Assembly: GCF_030272615.1 (NCBI RefSeq)
Contig: NC_081406.1
Coordinates: 171,578,361 to 171,642,360, forward strand
Reading direction: 5' to 3'
Source of the DNA: Cryptomeria japonica
Lineage: Eukaryota > Streptophyta > Pinopsida > Cupressales > Cupressaceae
DNA length: 64,000 nt
In this document: one piece after another, positions 42,067 to 52,874 of the stretch
How the letters are laid out: each line of letters begins with the position of its first letter
Numbering within the stretch: the stretch's first letter is position 1
Program-made: the position numbers and the translations under genes
Notes under the pieces: model-generated
What the model was told of the DNA's origin: nothing
Seen by the model: the letters and a program-made list of their open reading frames with translations, nothing else
Database searches by the model: none

Positions 42067-44853
42067 TCAAATGCCACTCTGGCCAGATGCTGTACCAGCA
42101 CCACCCCTACCTACTCCACCACTGGTACCGGCCCCACCTGATCCATCTCTCCGTGGAGGCCTCATCGAACCCCCACTCCCTCCTGCATCTCCTGATCTCT
42201 CCCGCCTCAAAGGACCCATCACTCCCCCACTGCTCTGCATCCTCTGAGATCGCTCTGATCTCGTATGCCGCATCTGGGTATAACTGAGAGCTCGCTGACT
42301 GAATGGCACAACCTGCTCATATAAACCTCGCCAATACTCTATCTTAGCCTGTGCTCGCCGTATCTCCCTCATAACCTCTCCTGAAGGCCCCTGTGCACCT
42401 GTCCGCACTCTCTCCTGCAGCTCCGCCAATCTCTCCACCGCAGTATCTCTCTCCCGCAACACCACTGTCAGCTTTGACTCACGTGCAAATAGCTGCACAT
42501 CTCTAGCTGCTACCTCCGCCTCTAATCTCTCCACCTGGGTCTGCAAATAACCTATCATATGCTCCCGCAGATCCCCAGTAGCTCCCTCCCCCATGTCCAT
42601 GGCTGCTGCACCTGTATCACCCCCACCACTAGGTCCCTCCCCTACACCTGTATCCATTGGGATCTCTCTCTCCATCCCCCTCCCACTCAGCTGCACTCCT
42701 CCCTGCATCAAAGGTCCCTGTGATATCTGTAGAGGTAGTCCACCTCTCCCTCTCCACTGCCTCGGCATCCCCAAACCTCCTCCACCTCCTCCACCTCCTC
42801 CTCCACCTCCTACTCCACCTCCTCCACCTCCTCCTCCATCTCCTCCACCTCCATCTCCTCCACCACCTCCATCTCCACCTCCTCCTCCTCGACCTCCCGC
42901 TCTCCGTCCTCGTCCCCGTCCTCTCTCATCCTCAAATGCTAGGATCAGCTCAGCTGGGTCTGATATCCGCAGGATCAGGTGCGCCACCCGATACTGTGTA
43001 TACTCTGCTGTCACACCTGCATCCACGACCCTCGGTCGTAAGTCCCATGGCCTCGCCTGCAGTGTCTGAAACTCTGCCAGTGCCTGGTCATACAGTAGCA
43101 CTGGACCCCATGCATACCACTCTCGGATCACTTGTGCATACTCCCCTGATCCACTAGGCAGTCCCTGCTACCGTCCAAACTGCCTCATCACCCGTCCTGG
43201 CACCTGTCTCTCCACATGATAAGAGGTCCTCCCAATGAGGAATCGGGTCATGAAGCAATACGGTAATGCCTCTGCATCATCCTCCCATGGCTCACACTCC
43301 AAGTATGGCCGCCAGATCACTGCATCCAAATCATCTAATGCCCGCCGCCACCACTCTAACTTCCCCAAGTGGGGCTGACTCATCATGCCACTATACATAA
43401 ACATGTATGGTTGGTCCACGGCTCGGAATCTGAGACTCACCGGTCGAGTCACTGGTAGGTGCTCCCATGCTCACACATGCAGCAGCGTCATGCCCACTGC
43501 TAGAGACCCCCGCCCTTTGTACACTACCTCGTGTAACTCCTGATACATGTGTGCTAACACGCACGGCCCCCAGGCATATTGGGTCCCCTCAGTCACCATC
43601 ATCTCTATCACCTGTCCCCATCCCACCGCCAATCCATGTGACCGCCTGTCGGGACACAGAAGTCCTCCGACGATCCCTGACAATACTGCTGGAAGGGGCT
43701 CATATAGTGCCGCTATATCCTCCCATGCGATCGAGCCATCATTGATGTATACATCCTCATCAAATATCCGCTGACAGGACACTGTCCCCAAGGATCTATC
43801 ATATGTCACTAGCTGCCCCCGAATCGAAATCCGAAGGATACGCCACACGTCCTCTAAAGTCATCGTCATCTCTCCCTGAGCTAGATGGAATGTGCACATC
43901 TCACTATGCCATCGCTTTGCCAATGCTGTAATCAGGCCGTGATTCATCTGAATCACGGGCATATGCATCACCTCATAGAGACCAGTAGCCGCAATACAAT
44001 CTATCTCTATCTGTGTCAAATGATCTCGCAACCCCTGTGTCGCGGGGTGGCACTCGCGTAACTGCAACACGCGCAGATCCTCCTGCACATCGACATTCAT
44101 CCAACCACCATCAGTTGTTTTGTTATCAAACTTTCTTAAGTTTAAACCTAGACTATCATCAGATACTTTGATCAAGTATCTTCGGGTCTCAACAGGTAAG
44201 CAATCATGGCCGCCTAGACTTCAACAGGCATTTATCCTAACAAATGACCTACGTCTCATCGGGCTGCTATGGTTCAAAACAACTCACACTTCACCTCGCC
44301 CTCCATCAATCGTTAGGCATCTGGAGATTTCTTTTGTCCGACACTAGGGCATCTCGTTATCCAAAGGCAAAAGTGCTATTTTATCTACAATAGCGCTAGT
44401 TCTAAACAATAGCGCTACAACAAAATCAATAGCGCTCAAACAAGTCTACAATAGCGCTAAAAAAACCAAAAGCGCTAAAACTGCTATATAATAGCGCTAT
44501 TCCAATCCAATAGCGCTCAATTGACCCTCCCATAGCGCTAATTTGTCAAAAGTGCTAAAACTTGCCTACAAAAGCGCTAAAACTTGCCTACAAAAGCGCT
44601 AACTAATAGCAAAAGCGCTCAAACTAGCCTACAAAAGCACTATTGCGGCACAATAGCGCTAATTCATGGAGCAAAAAGCGCTAAAAATCTAGTTCCAGTG
44701 CTCTTGCTCCGACTTGACTTGGACTCAGCTAAAACCATATTAAAAATGCATGAAAAGACGGTTTTCGAATTTGCGTACCGCTGGTCCATAGTCGACTGGG
44801 CACTGAAATCGTCGCACTCGCTCAAATCGGTGCTCGGTGATCGGAAACGGCAT
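42067..44853 (-). CDS. TAT-2 antisense gene: two-exon Plant Mobile Domain protein
   Basis: Minus strand. Exon 1 is 44853-44779: 25 codons, 14 of 25 identical to TAT-1 exon 1 (M-P-F-P ... H-R-F-E-R-V-R-R ... Y-G-P-A), ending at a GT donor. The intron is 44778-44083. Exon 2 is 44082-42067 in phase 0, at the codon homologous to TAT-1 exon 2. The Plant Mobile Domain spans L-R-E-C-H-P-A-T-Q-G-L, A-K-R-W-H, G-E-M-T-M-T-L-E-D-V, L-C-P-D-R-R, W-E-H-L-P-V-T-R-P, W-R-P-Y and V-M-R-Q-F-G-R. A Gly-rich linker and a coiled-coil-like region (V-E-R-L-E-A-E-V-A-A-R-D) follow. Stops: TGA at 43473-43471 (before A-W-E-H-L, probably Trp) and TAG at 43170-43168 (probably Gln). It may act in the nucleus on host silencing; that is inferred from MAIN/MAIL1. 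Confidence 0.8.
42776..42900 (-). repeat. Gly-codon repeat (GGAGGT/GGA)n in TAT-2 antisense gene
   Basis: Plus strand is CTCCACCTCCTCC-type repeats; on the minus strand this encodes about 40 Gly with scattered Asp. The proline-rich frames on the plus strand across it are shadows. TAT-1 has an Asp-coding GAT run at the comparable place (about 24100). Confidence 0.85.
44372..44703 (-). repeat. TAT-2 3' array: 17 inverted AGCGCT motifs, ~20-bp grid
   Basis: Core starts: 44372, 44392, 44411, 44431, 44453, 44471, 44493, 44512, 44534, 44551, 44573, 44595, 44614, 44636, 44655, 44677, 44697; mean step 20.3 bp. In the first half the units read CAATAGCGCTA on the plus strand, the reverse complement of the leader motif TAGCGCTATTG. 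The array lies within the predicted intron of the antisense gene, in the same orientation to that gene as the leader array is to ORF1/gag. Confidence 0.9.
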
Positions 44854-44950
44854 CGTTGCTCCTCCTTGCTCCTCCAAATGTCACTGTCAGAGCTCAAGTT
44901 TTCAACTGGTCACGGTCACAAATGATCCTGTTTTCACCCCTTTCACCCCA

Positions 44951-44956
44951 TTTATA
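44951..44956 (-). promoter_or_regulatory. TATA box of TAT-2 antisense gene
   Basis: Minus strand GGGGTATAAATGGGG, about 98 bp upstream of the exon 1 ATG and 310 bp inside the 3' LTR. It parallels TAT-1. Confidence 0.65.
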
Positions 44957-45250
44957 CCCCCCGCCGTCACCGTAACTTCGCCCTGCTCATCGCCGTGGTC
45001 CCCGTGAACTTCCCGCGCCCCCCATTTCTCCATGTTTCTCCCGTTTTCTTCTATTTTTCCCCAGTATACCTAACTTCTTCTTTTTTATCACCTCGCCAAT
45101 TTTCATTCTTTTTCGAGAGATCGCCCGGTTTTTTGAAATTTTTCGGCCCATCTCTCGAGGGGGCATACCACCCATTAAATTTACATTTTATGGGGCATTT
45201 CTTCACACCAGTTTTTCTTTTTTTGAAATGATGCGATAAACTGCACCGTC
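44957..45250. other. Sequence between antisense promoter and polypurine tract
   Basis: C/T-rich, relatively GC-rich at 44960-45020, with no conserved coding frame. It probably holds upstream promoter sequence of the antisense gene. Confidence 0.45.
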
Positions 45251-45265
45251 TCAAAGAGGGGCAAA
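45251..45265 (+). other. TAT-2 polypurine tract
   Basis: TCAAAGAGGGGCAAA directly before TGTAGTCAC. Confidence 0.92.
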
Positions 45266-46701
45266 TGTAGTCACATAAATCTGTCCATTTTAATTAAATG
45301 AATATTTCATATTTATTTGATTAAAAATCCACTAACCATCAATTAATTAAATTAATATTTAATTAATTCATCCCCAAACATTCTTCTATTAATTAAATAA
45401 ATTATTCAATTTATTTTAATTAATTCATTAAATCCAATTCAAATCAATTAAATAAATAAAATCAATTTATTTAATTAAATCCCCCTTTTCCTCTTTTAAA
45501 TAAATAAAACATTTATTTAAATCATTATCCCCACCCCACTTGCATTTTCCTACAAATGCAACTTGCACACATTTTGAAATAAATGAATTTTTATTTTAAA
45601 TAAAATCCTATTTTCCCTCACCCACCAAATCCACTTGCAAAATCTAATCCCCTTCTAGATTCTTCTAACCCCTTCCTAATTAGCCTAATCCATCCCCTAA
45701 TTATTGTCACATTCCTAAGCAAAATGGAGTCACTTCTCAAATGGCCCAAAGTCTTGGATAACCATTGAAGGTTTTCAACCTTCAACCACCAAAAACCCCA
45801 AAGTCTTTGAAAACCATTAAAGGCTTCCAACTTTCAACCACATAATCCACAAAGTCTCCAATAACCATTAATGGTTAACCCAAACCCTCCTACATGGTTA
45901 AAACATTTGTTTTGACTCAACCTCTACCCAACCCAAGGGTCTCATCAGGTCATTAATGCTTTGACCATGATTATCTCTTAATCATTTGCACAAAGGTTTA
46001 TCCTTGGATTAACTCCTAATCCAGTGGGTAATCCTAATTTAGGCTTGACCTTAGTCTTTAGATAACCATGAGGTCTTCTCAGGCCTTTAATGCCTCCAAC
46101 CTCTTCTCTCAACCCAATCTTATGTTGACACTTGTCACCATTTCATTGGTGCCAATTGTGCACATGGATCCCCAACTTTCAAGCTTGACCCTTGATTAAA
46201 CCTTTCAATCCTGGCCATCCATTGCTCCATTTTTCCTATAAATAGAGCCCATTCCTTCATAATCCACATCCTGAAAACTTGTAAGCATTTAGACTATAGC
46301 TATTTTAGAGAGCATTTAGCATAGCATAACTAAATATTGTCTTTTTGGTAAAATCAATCATTTTAGCATTAAAAATAGCTTTTCATTTCATGTTTGGAGC
46401 TATTCTACAAATCTCAATTCTCCATAAGCATCCATAGTGCAAAAAGCTGCTGAGAGCTACACTATTTTGGAACTTGGAGAGGAGAGGAACAAGGGAGAAA
46501 GGAGCTAATATCGTGTTAAGAGATAGTTGGAGATATCTCATTGTCTTACTTCTTTAGTTAGATTCATTAGCATGTGTTTTTAGTATCTCTCTTGGAATGC
46601 CTTCATTTGTGTTTAGTTTTTGATTGATTAACTCTAACATCTTGTGTGTTTTGTGTTGTTTGATCTTAGACTAACTATTTGTGCCATTTAGGAGGGCATC
46701 A
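45266..46701 (+). repeat. TAT-2 3' LTR
   Basis: 1436 bp, the same length as the 5' LTR. One base missing (GACCTTAG versus GACCCTTAG) and one extra T (AGTTTTTGATTG). TATA at 46237-46244. Followed by the right ATTAG target copy. Confidence 0.95.
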
Positions 46702-46706
46702 ATTAG

Positions 46707-47085
46707 CTTAAATCATTAACTAATATGGTATGCTAGGATAGTTTGTTTACTAACCTTGTCATCTTATAGTTAGTTTATTGCATTTCTAGAATCATGCATA
46801 GCTTAGGATACATCTCATATTAAATTAAAAAAAAAGCATCCCTCGTTCTTGCATTTGCCATCCCTAAACCATTTTGCTCAGTGTTCTAAGAGCAAAAATG
46901 TTGGTTTGAGGGACCGTGCAAGATAGAGAACCATGGGACCAACCATGGGACCAACCTTGGGAAGCTGAGTGACACTTCATTACTCCATAGCTTGCACCAA
47001 GAAGTCCTGTGAGTGTGTGAGAAAGGCTCCATAGAACTCCATTTTTCACATATTGAGTTTTATCAACCCGCTTTTCCCGCATACA
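46707..47085 (+). repeat. TAT-1 3' LTR, second part
   Basis: Continues the TAT-1 LTR from CTTAAATCATTAACTAATAT to GCATACA, matching 10671-11035. Includes a 15-bp local duplication (CCATGGGACCAA repeated) absent from the 5' LTR. Confidence 0.93.
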
Positions 47086-47090
47086 GATAC
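47086..47090 (+). other. Target-site duplication of TAT-1, right copy (GATAC)
   Basis: Second copy of GATAC; COP-1 coding sequence resumes directly after it. Confidence 0.95.
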
Positions 47091-48316
47091 AAAGTATATC
47101 AAATGGATGTCAAGTCTACATTCTTGAATGTCAATCTTGAAGAAGAGGTCTATACTGAGCAACCTAAAGGATTTCAGCTACATGAAGATGAGAACTTTGT
47201 GTGCAGATTGAGAAAAGCTTTATATGGTCTGAAGCAGGCACCTAGAGCATGGTATTCTAGTTGGATAAGTACCTCCATCAGCAAGGTTTCAAAAAGGGAA
47301 ATGATGATAGCAACCTGTACATTAAGGTGGATGGAGACCATATGATCATTGTTGTGGTGTATGTAGATGACATCATTTTTGGAGGCAACAAGGATATTTT
47401 ATGCAAAGAGTTTGTTGATCAAATGCAGTCTGAGTTTGTGATGTCAATGCTTGGAGAGTTATCATATTTCCTTGATTTGCAAATTTCTCAGTTAGATAAA
47501 GGAATTTTTATCTCACAATCTAAGTATGCAAGGGACATGTTGAAAAAGTTTCAAATGGAGGAAAATAAATCGGTTAGTACTCCCATAGTGACAGGATGCA
47601 AATTAAGAAAGGATGATGGGTCACCTAGTGTAGATCAAACCTTGTATAGATTCATGATTGGTAGTCTATTGTATCTCATAGCTTCAAGGCCTGATATTAT
47701 GCAAGCAGTGTGTTTGGTAGCTAGATTCCAAGCTTCTCCAAAGCAATCACAAGAAAATGTTGTTAGAAGAATCTTTAAATATCTGTAGGGAACACTTAGT
47801 TACGACTTGTGGTATCTAAAGAAAGGAGATTTCACTTTACAATCCTTTATTGAGGCTGATTGGGCAGGTTGCGTAGATGGCAAAAATAGCATCAATGGTG
47901 GAGCTTTCTACCTTGGTGACATATTGGTCTCATGGCACAACAAGAAGAAAAACTCTATCTCTCTATCCATAGCTGAAGCATAGTATATAGTTGCTACCAC
48001 ATGTTGTTCACAAGTTCTTTGGGTGAAGCAGACACTCAAGGACATCCAGGTAGAGTATGAAGATCTAGTCTCCATAAAATATGATAATTCAAGTGCAATC
48101 AACATATCTAAGAACCTTGTTATGCACTCAAGGACAAAACACATAGAAATTAAGTATAATTTTCTCAGGGAGAAATTTGCAAAGAAGGGGGTAAAGGTTG
48201 AATTTGTTCCCACAAGTGAGCAGGTTGCTAACATTTTCACAAACCCTCTTTCAAAGGATACATTTAAATATCTAAAATTTAAGTTGGGTGTTGCTCCACC
48301 TTCCTTCAACACTTAA
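47091..48316 (+). pseudogene. COP-1 reverse transcriptase 3' part and RNase H
   Basis: Resumes with [11 protein letters not shown], then [15 protein letters not shown] one-base loss near 47257 shifts the frame. Next come Y-V-D-D-I-I-F-G-G (catalytic Asp pair, near 47360), L-S-Y-F-L-D-L-Q-I and the conserved S-R-P-D-I block. A TAG at about 47786 interrupts before RNase H (A-D-W-A-G-C, G-G-A-F-Y-L-G, K-H-I-E-I-K-Y). Another stop follows S-I-A-E-A. The frame ends after F-N-T at 48314-48316. In copia elements RNase H closes the polyprotein, as here. Confidence 0.88.
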
Positions 48317-48680
48317 ATGCATTATTGAAGTCTATGGTTCAAGGGGAGCATACTATTTTACATTTTTTTCTTCCTTGAACCTCATGTACAGTCAAAAGGG
48401 GAGTTCTAAAATTCTTATGAGCAATATTAACACTGCTTTTTATATTGTAATAATGGTTCATCTAGTGGAATCTACAACAGTAGAGGTCAAGAAGTTGTAA
48501 AGGAAATTTCTAATGTATTGCAGATGTGACATGAACTGGAAGTTCTATTCACTTCTATAAAACATCAAAGGGGGCATTCATGAATGGTTGATAGTCAGTT
48601 ACAGTCCTTTTACTATTGTTGTCAAAGGGGGAGAATGGGTTGCCTATGTGTGTGTTGACATCAATGCCAAAGGGAGAGAT
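48317..48680 (+). other. COP-1 3' untranslated region and polypurine tract
   Basis: Non-coding, ending in CCAAAGGGAGAGAT next to the LTR. A second purine run, CAAAGGGGGAGAA, lies near 48622. Confidence 0.8.
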
Positions 48681-51081
48681 TGTTGGCATTATTGTCATTA
48701 ATGTCAACAAGTGATGCAGAGTAACAACAGAGAAACAAAAAGTGTTGCACATTGCAGAGCTATCTTGCAAAAAATCATGTGTGTATGCAGGGCTTTGGCT
48801 AATGAAGATGTAGTGGAAAGTTTAGATTGACAGGTTGGCATCTTTGACCATTTTGGGTCTTTGTCATTTCCCTCAAGCTTAGGGTTTAGGGTTTCTACCT
48901 TTTTTATCAATTCCTTTTGTTAAAACTCTTAAACCTGTTATAATTATGTGTTACCTCTTTGACTTAAGTCTGAGGGTCATCTAGTCATTGGGAGGGGTCA
49001 TGTCTTTTTTCCTAGACATTAATCCTTGGTAGACCCCTTGTTAATTTTTCCTAAGTCTACACGTGCCTTTTTTAATTATCTCATTTATGGGTCCCTTTGC
49101 CTTTTTTTTAATTCTTTTCTAAAGTCCCTACAATATCATGATGACCTAAGTTGACCATCATACTCATCATGAGATCGCGAGGAGCTTCCATCTATCTTGG
49201 AGTGGCCAAGTGTCATAGCGTTTTTGGCCGAGGCAAGTGCCAAAAGGGGTTTTAAATCAAAGGTCAGTGGGAGTATGTTAAATCATAGGCAACTAAAGGT
49301 GCATTATTTTTGCACGTTCTAAAGATGGATGAAGATCTTTTAAGGCTGATAAAAAGGTGCTCAACAATTAAGTGAATAAAGTTGTCGGTCACCATGGCGA
49401 GGAGGTTAATGTTTGACTTGATCTAACAACCCCTGTGATCCTGTGATTGAATGTGCAGGGATGTTAACCATTGCGCCATCACGAGAGGATGCAACATGTC
49501 CATGCCAAGTGGTCGGAGTTGAAGGTGGGGCCTTAGGGATTAGCTATAAGACAATTTTTTGATGCAGAGTTTTCTAGTTGGCTGAGATTGGGGTCATTTG
49601 CCAACATAGAGGTCAATATCGGATTTGACCACGTGATCTGGACAACACGTTTGCAAGCTGAATGACTTAGTAATCCACATAGTGGTCAACCAATTATGAC
49701 TAGATATGTTGAATGATAAATTTGATACCACGAATGCATGTCGATAGATGCAGAGGCTTATGTGGTAGCTGATCGATATTGACCAAATGAAGTGGATGCA
49801 ATAAATGAAGACAAGTGGCCCCCAAGTGGTCAACAATGAAATCCGATATGCAAAAGTTGGTGCTTACAGAGATGATGGTCGATTTTAATGAGGTGGTTGT
49901 TGATCCTATCTGGATAGGTCGACAAAGGAAGAAGAAGATATTAATGGTGAACCAAGTGGAGATTTTTGTAGGGATCAAGATGATCAATAATGGTTGGATC
50001 AAATCTATTGGATAGATCAAGTACGCTAAAAAATAGCAACCTTGTGTAGGAGGTGAACAATACACAGACCAAAAACAAGAAAACGGAGCTGGGTCATTCA
50101 ATGTGGTGGTTGATTCAAGGAGGGAAATTCAATTCACTGCAGCCCGTATCCTTGAAGAGTAGATTCAGATTACAAAACTTAGTAATCTACGTACAGAATG
50201 ACCTAAAGACATTTAATGTGAACATCTAGTTAGAGATCATTTTGAAGATAGTGAATAAAATCTTGTTGGATACCGAGAGTTGACTGAAGGCAGAGGCAAT
50301 TTAACATGATTCGACATTGGTAGATGTGGTTGGTGAGACAAGGACTAGGGTGGAAACAAATAGATCTCATTTTAGTAGATGAAGTAGTTGTAAAAGGAAG
50401 TGTTTTGTATAGTTGTGTTGTTGTTGTGGTGAAGTATAGAGAGCATTGAAGTAGAATAGAGAGTGGAGTTGTGTGTAGCTGCCAGGAGAGAAAAAAAGAA
50501 TTCTTGAAAGCAATATTGTAGCAGAGAGAAGAGGACAACCAGAAAAAGGAAGAGGAAGAGACAGAGGCAAAACCAGATAGAGGAAGAGGAAGAGACATAG
50601 ACAAAACCAGAAATAGAGAAAGAATATTAAGAGGCATAAATTTGTAAGTATTACAAAACACATTTGTAACAAGGTTCATAATTTGTATTTGTAATTGCAT
50701 TCACTAAAAATATCCAAGTGGGTGCTCAAAACAGGGGTAGGTACTCCCTTGAGTTGTATCTCATAAAACTAGGGGTTGGTGCTCCTTGAGTTGGTGCTTA
50801 GAATATTAGGGTTTGGTTCTCCTTGGGTTGGCACCCTAAAACATATTGTAATCAGTGATTTCTTGTGAGGCTAGATTGAAGCAGTAGACTCCAGCAGCTA
50901 TCCTCATCGAGGTTAATCCCACATTGGGTTTTCCTCGTATATCTGGTGTTATGTGATATTATTTTGTGTGAGTGTGTGTGTTCTTAATTCATTTGCATTC
51001 ATAGTATTAGCACACATAAGTTAAAAAATTTAAATACACTGATTCACCACCCCCTCTCCCAGTGTCCATTTGTATTCAACA
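48681..51081 (+). repeat. COP-1 3' LTR
   Basis: Starts TGTTGGCATTATTG and ends TATTCAACA, followed by TCATC. About 30 bp longer than the 5' LTR because of indels (for example an extra GGTGCTTAGAATATTAGG segment near 50793). Open frames in it (49815-50015, 50230-50700) mirror chance frames in the 5' LTR and are not called. Confidence 0.88.
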
Positions 51082-51086
51082 TCATC

Positions 51087-51501
51087 TAGACCATGCAAAG
51101 ATGTTCATGCAAAATCCTACACAAATTTTGAATTTGAATAGATTTCTAACCAATGAAGATCTTCTACAAGTTTTTGAAGATGAATTAGAATAAATCTTAG
51201 AAGAATTACATTTTTACTATTCTAGGTTTGGAAATATAAAATCTCTAAATATTATAAGATCTAATAGCCAAGGAGACCACATTATAAATACCTAAATAGA
51301 GAAAAATTCTAATTTATAGAAGCATTAAGTAGATAAAATGGATACTAAAAATCAATACACATCTTTGAAGTAAACAAGATATCAAGACAACAACAAGTTT
51401 CAAAACATTTGTTTATCTTCACATAATATGGCCTTAACCTTTGAAACATTGTTTGTCCAAATTTTATATGAGGTTTTGAACTAGAAAACATTACATAAAT
51501 T
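51087..51501. other. Flanking DNA right of COP-1
   Basis: Continuation of the pre-insertion site. AT-rich; no feature recognised. Confidence 0.5.
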
Positions 51502-51807
51502 TCATTTTTTTGTGTCTAACCAATGTTTTATATGAAAATCATAACAATTGGGCTCAATCCTACATTTGATAACATCTCTACTATTTGATGAAGGACGAGT
51601 ATTATCTTTCCAAAAAGTTGAGACCAAATTCCTAACAACATCTTCAATCATGTCAGAATGAAGAGCTCTACACATAATTGTCCAATTGCCTTTTGAGGTA
51701 CTATCATCTATAATATTTCTCCTTTTCACATATTTTCATATTATCTTTCTACTTAAACCAAACTTAGTTGAAAGTGAAGAGATTTGTCTTTTTGGGGGCA
51801 TTTTTTC
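51502..51807 (-). pseudogene. Unrecognised protein fragment (repeat-associated type)
   Basis: From an ATG at 51807, M-P-P-K-R-Q-I-S-S-L-S-T-K-F-G-L-S-R-K-I-I, a TGA, then K-Y-V-K-R-R-N and W-K-D-N-T-R-P-S-S-N-S-R-D-V to a stop at 51502. The start looks like a small helix-turn-helix (S-x-x-F-G-L-S-R-x-x-I-x-K-Y). The TGA stands where Trp would fit. The N-T-R-x-S-x-N-x-R-D-V block resembles an uncharacterised family I have seen in plant and invertebrate repeats, but I cannot name it. It directly follows the possible minus-strand LTR. Confidence 0.4.
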
Positions 51808-51839
51808 ATTTATTATTGTATGGAAAAAATTGTGAGTGC

Positions 51840-52874
51840 AAATATAAAGAGATTGAAAAGATTAAACTAACAACCTAAGAAAACAGAAAATTCAAACATC
51901 ATTCAGGATAAGGATGCTAAAAGGAATTCAAGAAATAAAATGATAACAATAAGCTAGAAAACTCTCTAAAAAATCCTTGATTTGGTTGTCCTTCGATTTG
52001 ATGTGTGCTTAATCTTGTGCTTCCAACGATGCTAGATGTGATCTATGATGATGAATGTGCAAATTAGAATAAGATGGATGTAAATGATGGATTGATGTAA
52101 GTAATTAAAATGACATGGTAATAGTATGATTGCATGAAAAGTGGACGATTTGCAAGGAAAATGGAGGGGATTAAATAGGCAAGGATGGGAGGTGAAGATG
52201 CTTGAAAAGGAGATGCCTGCCTTTAAAGAAGACAAGTGGCAATCCTCAAAATGCCAAGTGGAATGAGATTCCACACTTGTCCTCAAAGAGGACAAGTGGC
52301 TAAGCCAAGGGTGACAAGTATCCTTGAGAAGGGAAAGTGTCATGGAGAGGAATGACAAGTGTCTCCAAGGACACATATCTATTTGGGAGAGAAACACCCA
52401 AATAAAGGGATTCATTTCCAAATATAAGAATTTTAGGAATGTGCACACATGTGATGAGGGAGGTTGGAAAGGTTTATTTGAAGGGATAGGGTTGGTTAAA
52501 AACCAAGGTTAGTTAGTGGGTTAGGTTAGAAGAAGGGTTAGATAAGGGGTTAAGGTTAGGAGACATGTGGGGAAATAGAATTAATTTAATCAATTAACTC
52601 CATAATAGAAAAAGAGGAATTTAAGGACTAAAGGTGAATTAAATAACCAAATTATTTCATTTGATTTATTTAATAGAAGAAGGGATCAAATTTAATTAAT
52701 TTAATGATTATAATTATCAAGTAATTAATTTAAACGGGACCATAGCATAATCAATAAAATTAACTAGCTAGAAGGATTGGACTCTAATTAATTAAATAAT
52801 ATGTAATCATTTACTTTAAGAGAATTTAGGATAGCTAAATCCAATTAATTAAATTAATCAAATTTAGGTGCCTA
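51840..52874 (-). repeat. Possible LTR of a Tat-like element, minus strand
   Basis: Read on the minus strand it starts TGTAGGCACCTAAATTTG at 52874, close to the TAT-3 LTR start TGTAGACACCTAAAATTA, followed by AATTAATT-rich sequence as in all the Tat LTRs here. Within 52215-52370 ACAAGTG or its complement recurs about six times. The far end is not defined: I find neither a CA terminus with primer site nor a second copy. Confidence 0.45.

Larger units (their letters stand above)
27888..46701 (+). mobile_element. TAT-2: young Ty3/gypsy Tat/Ogre-type element with antisense PMD gene
   Basis: 18,814 bp with two 1436-bp LTRs that differ by six substitutions and two single-base indels by hand count. 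Internal order is identical to TAT-1. Gag through integrase is one continuous frame, 32051-39337 (2428 codons), broken only by a TAG at 32903 and a TGA at 34907. The minus-strand gene also has just two stops. Despite being young it is therefore not simply intact. All four stops can arise by one C-to-T or G-to-A transition. Inserted in the 3' LTR of TAT-1. Confidence 0.95.

Noticed and set aside
42593-43157. Plus-strand proline- and leucine-rich open frames
   Set aside because: They are shadows of the Gly-codon repeat of the minus-strand Plant Mobile Domain gene.
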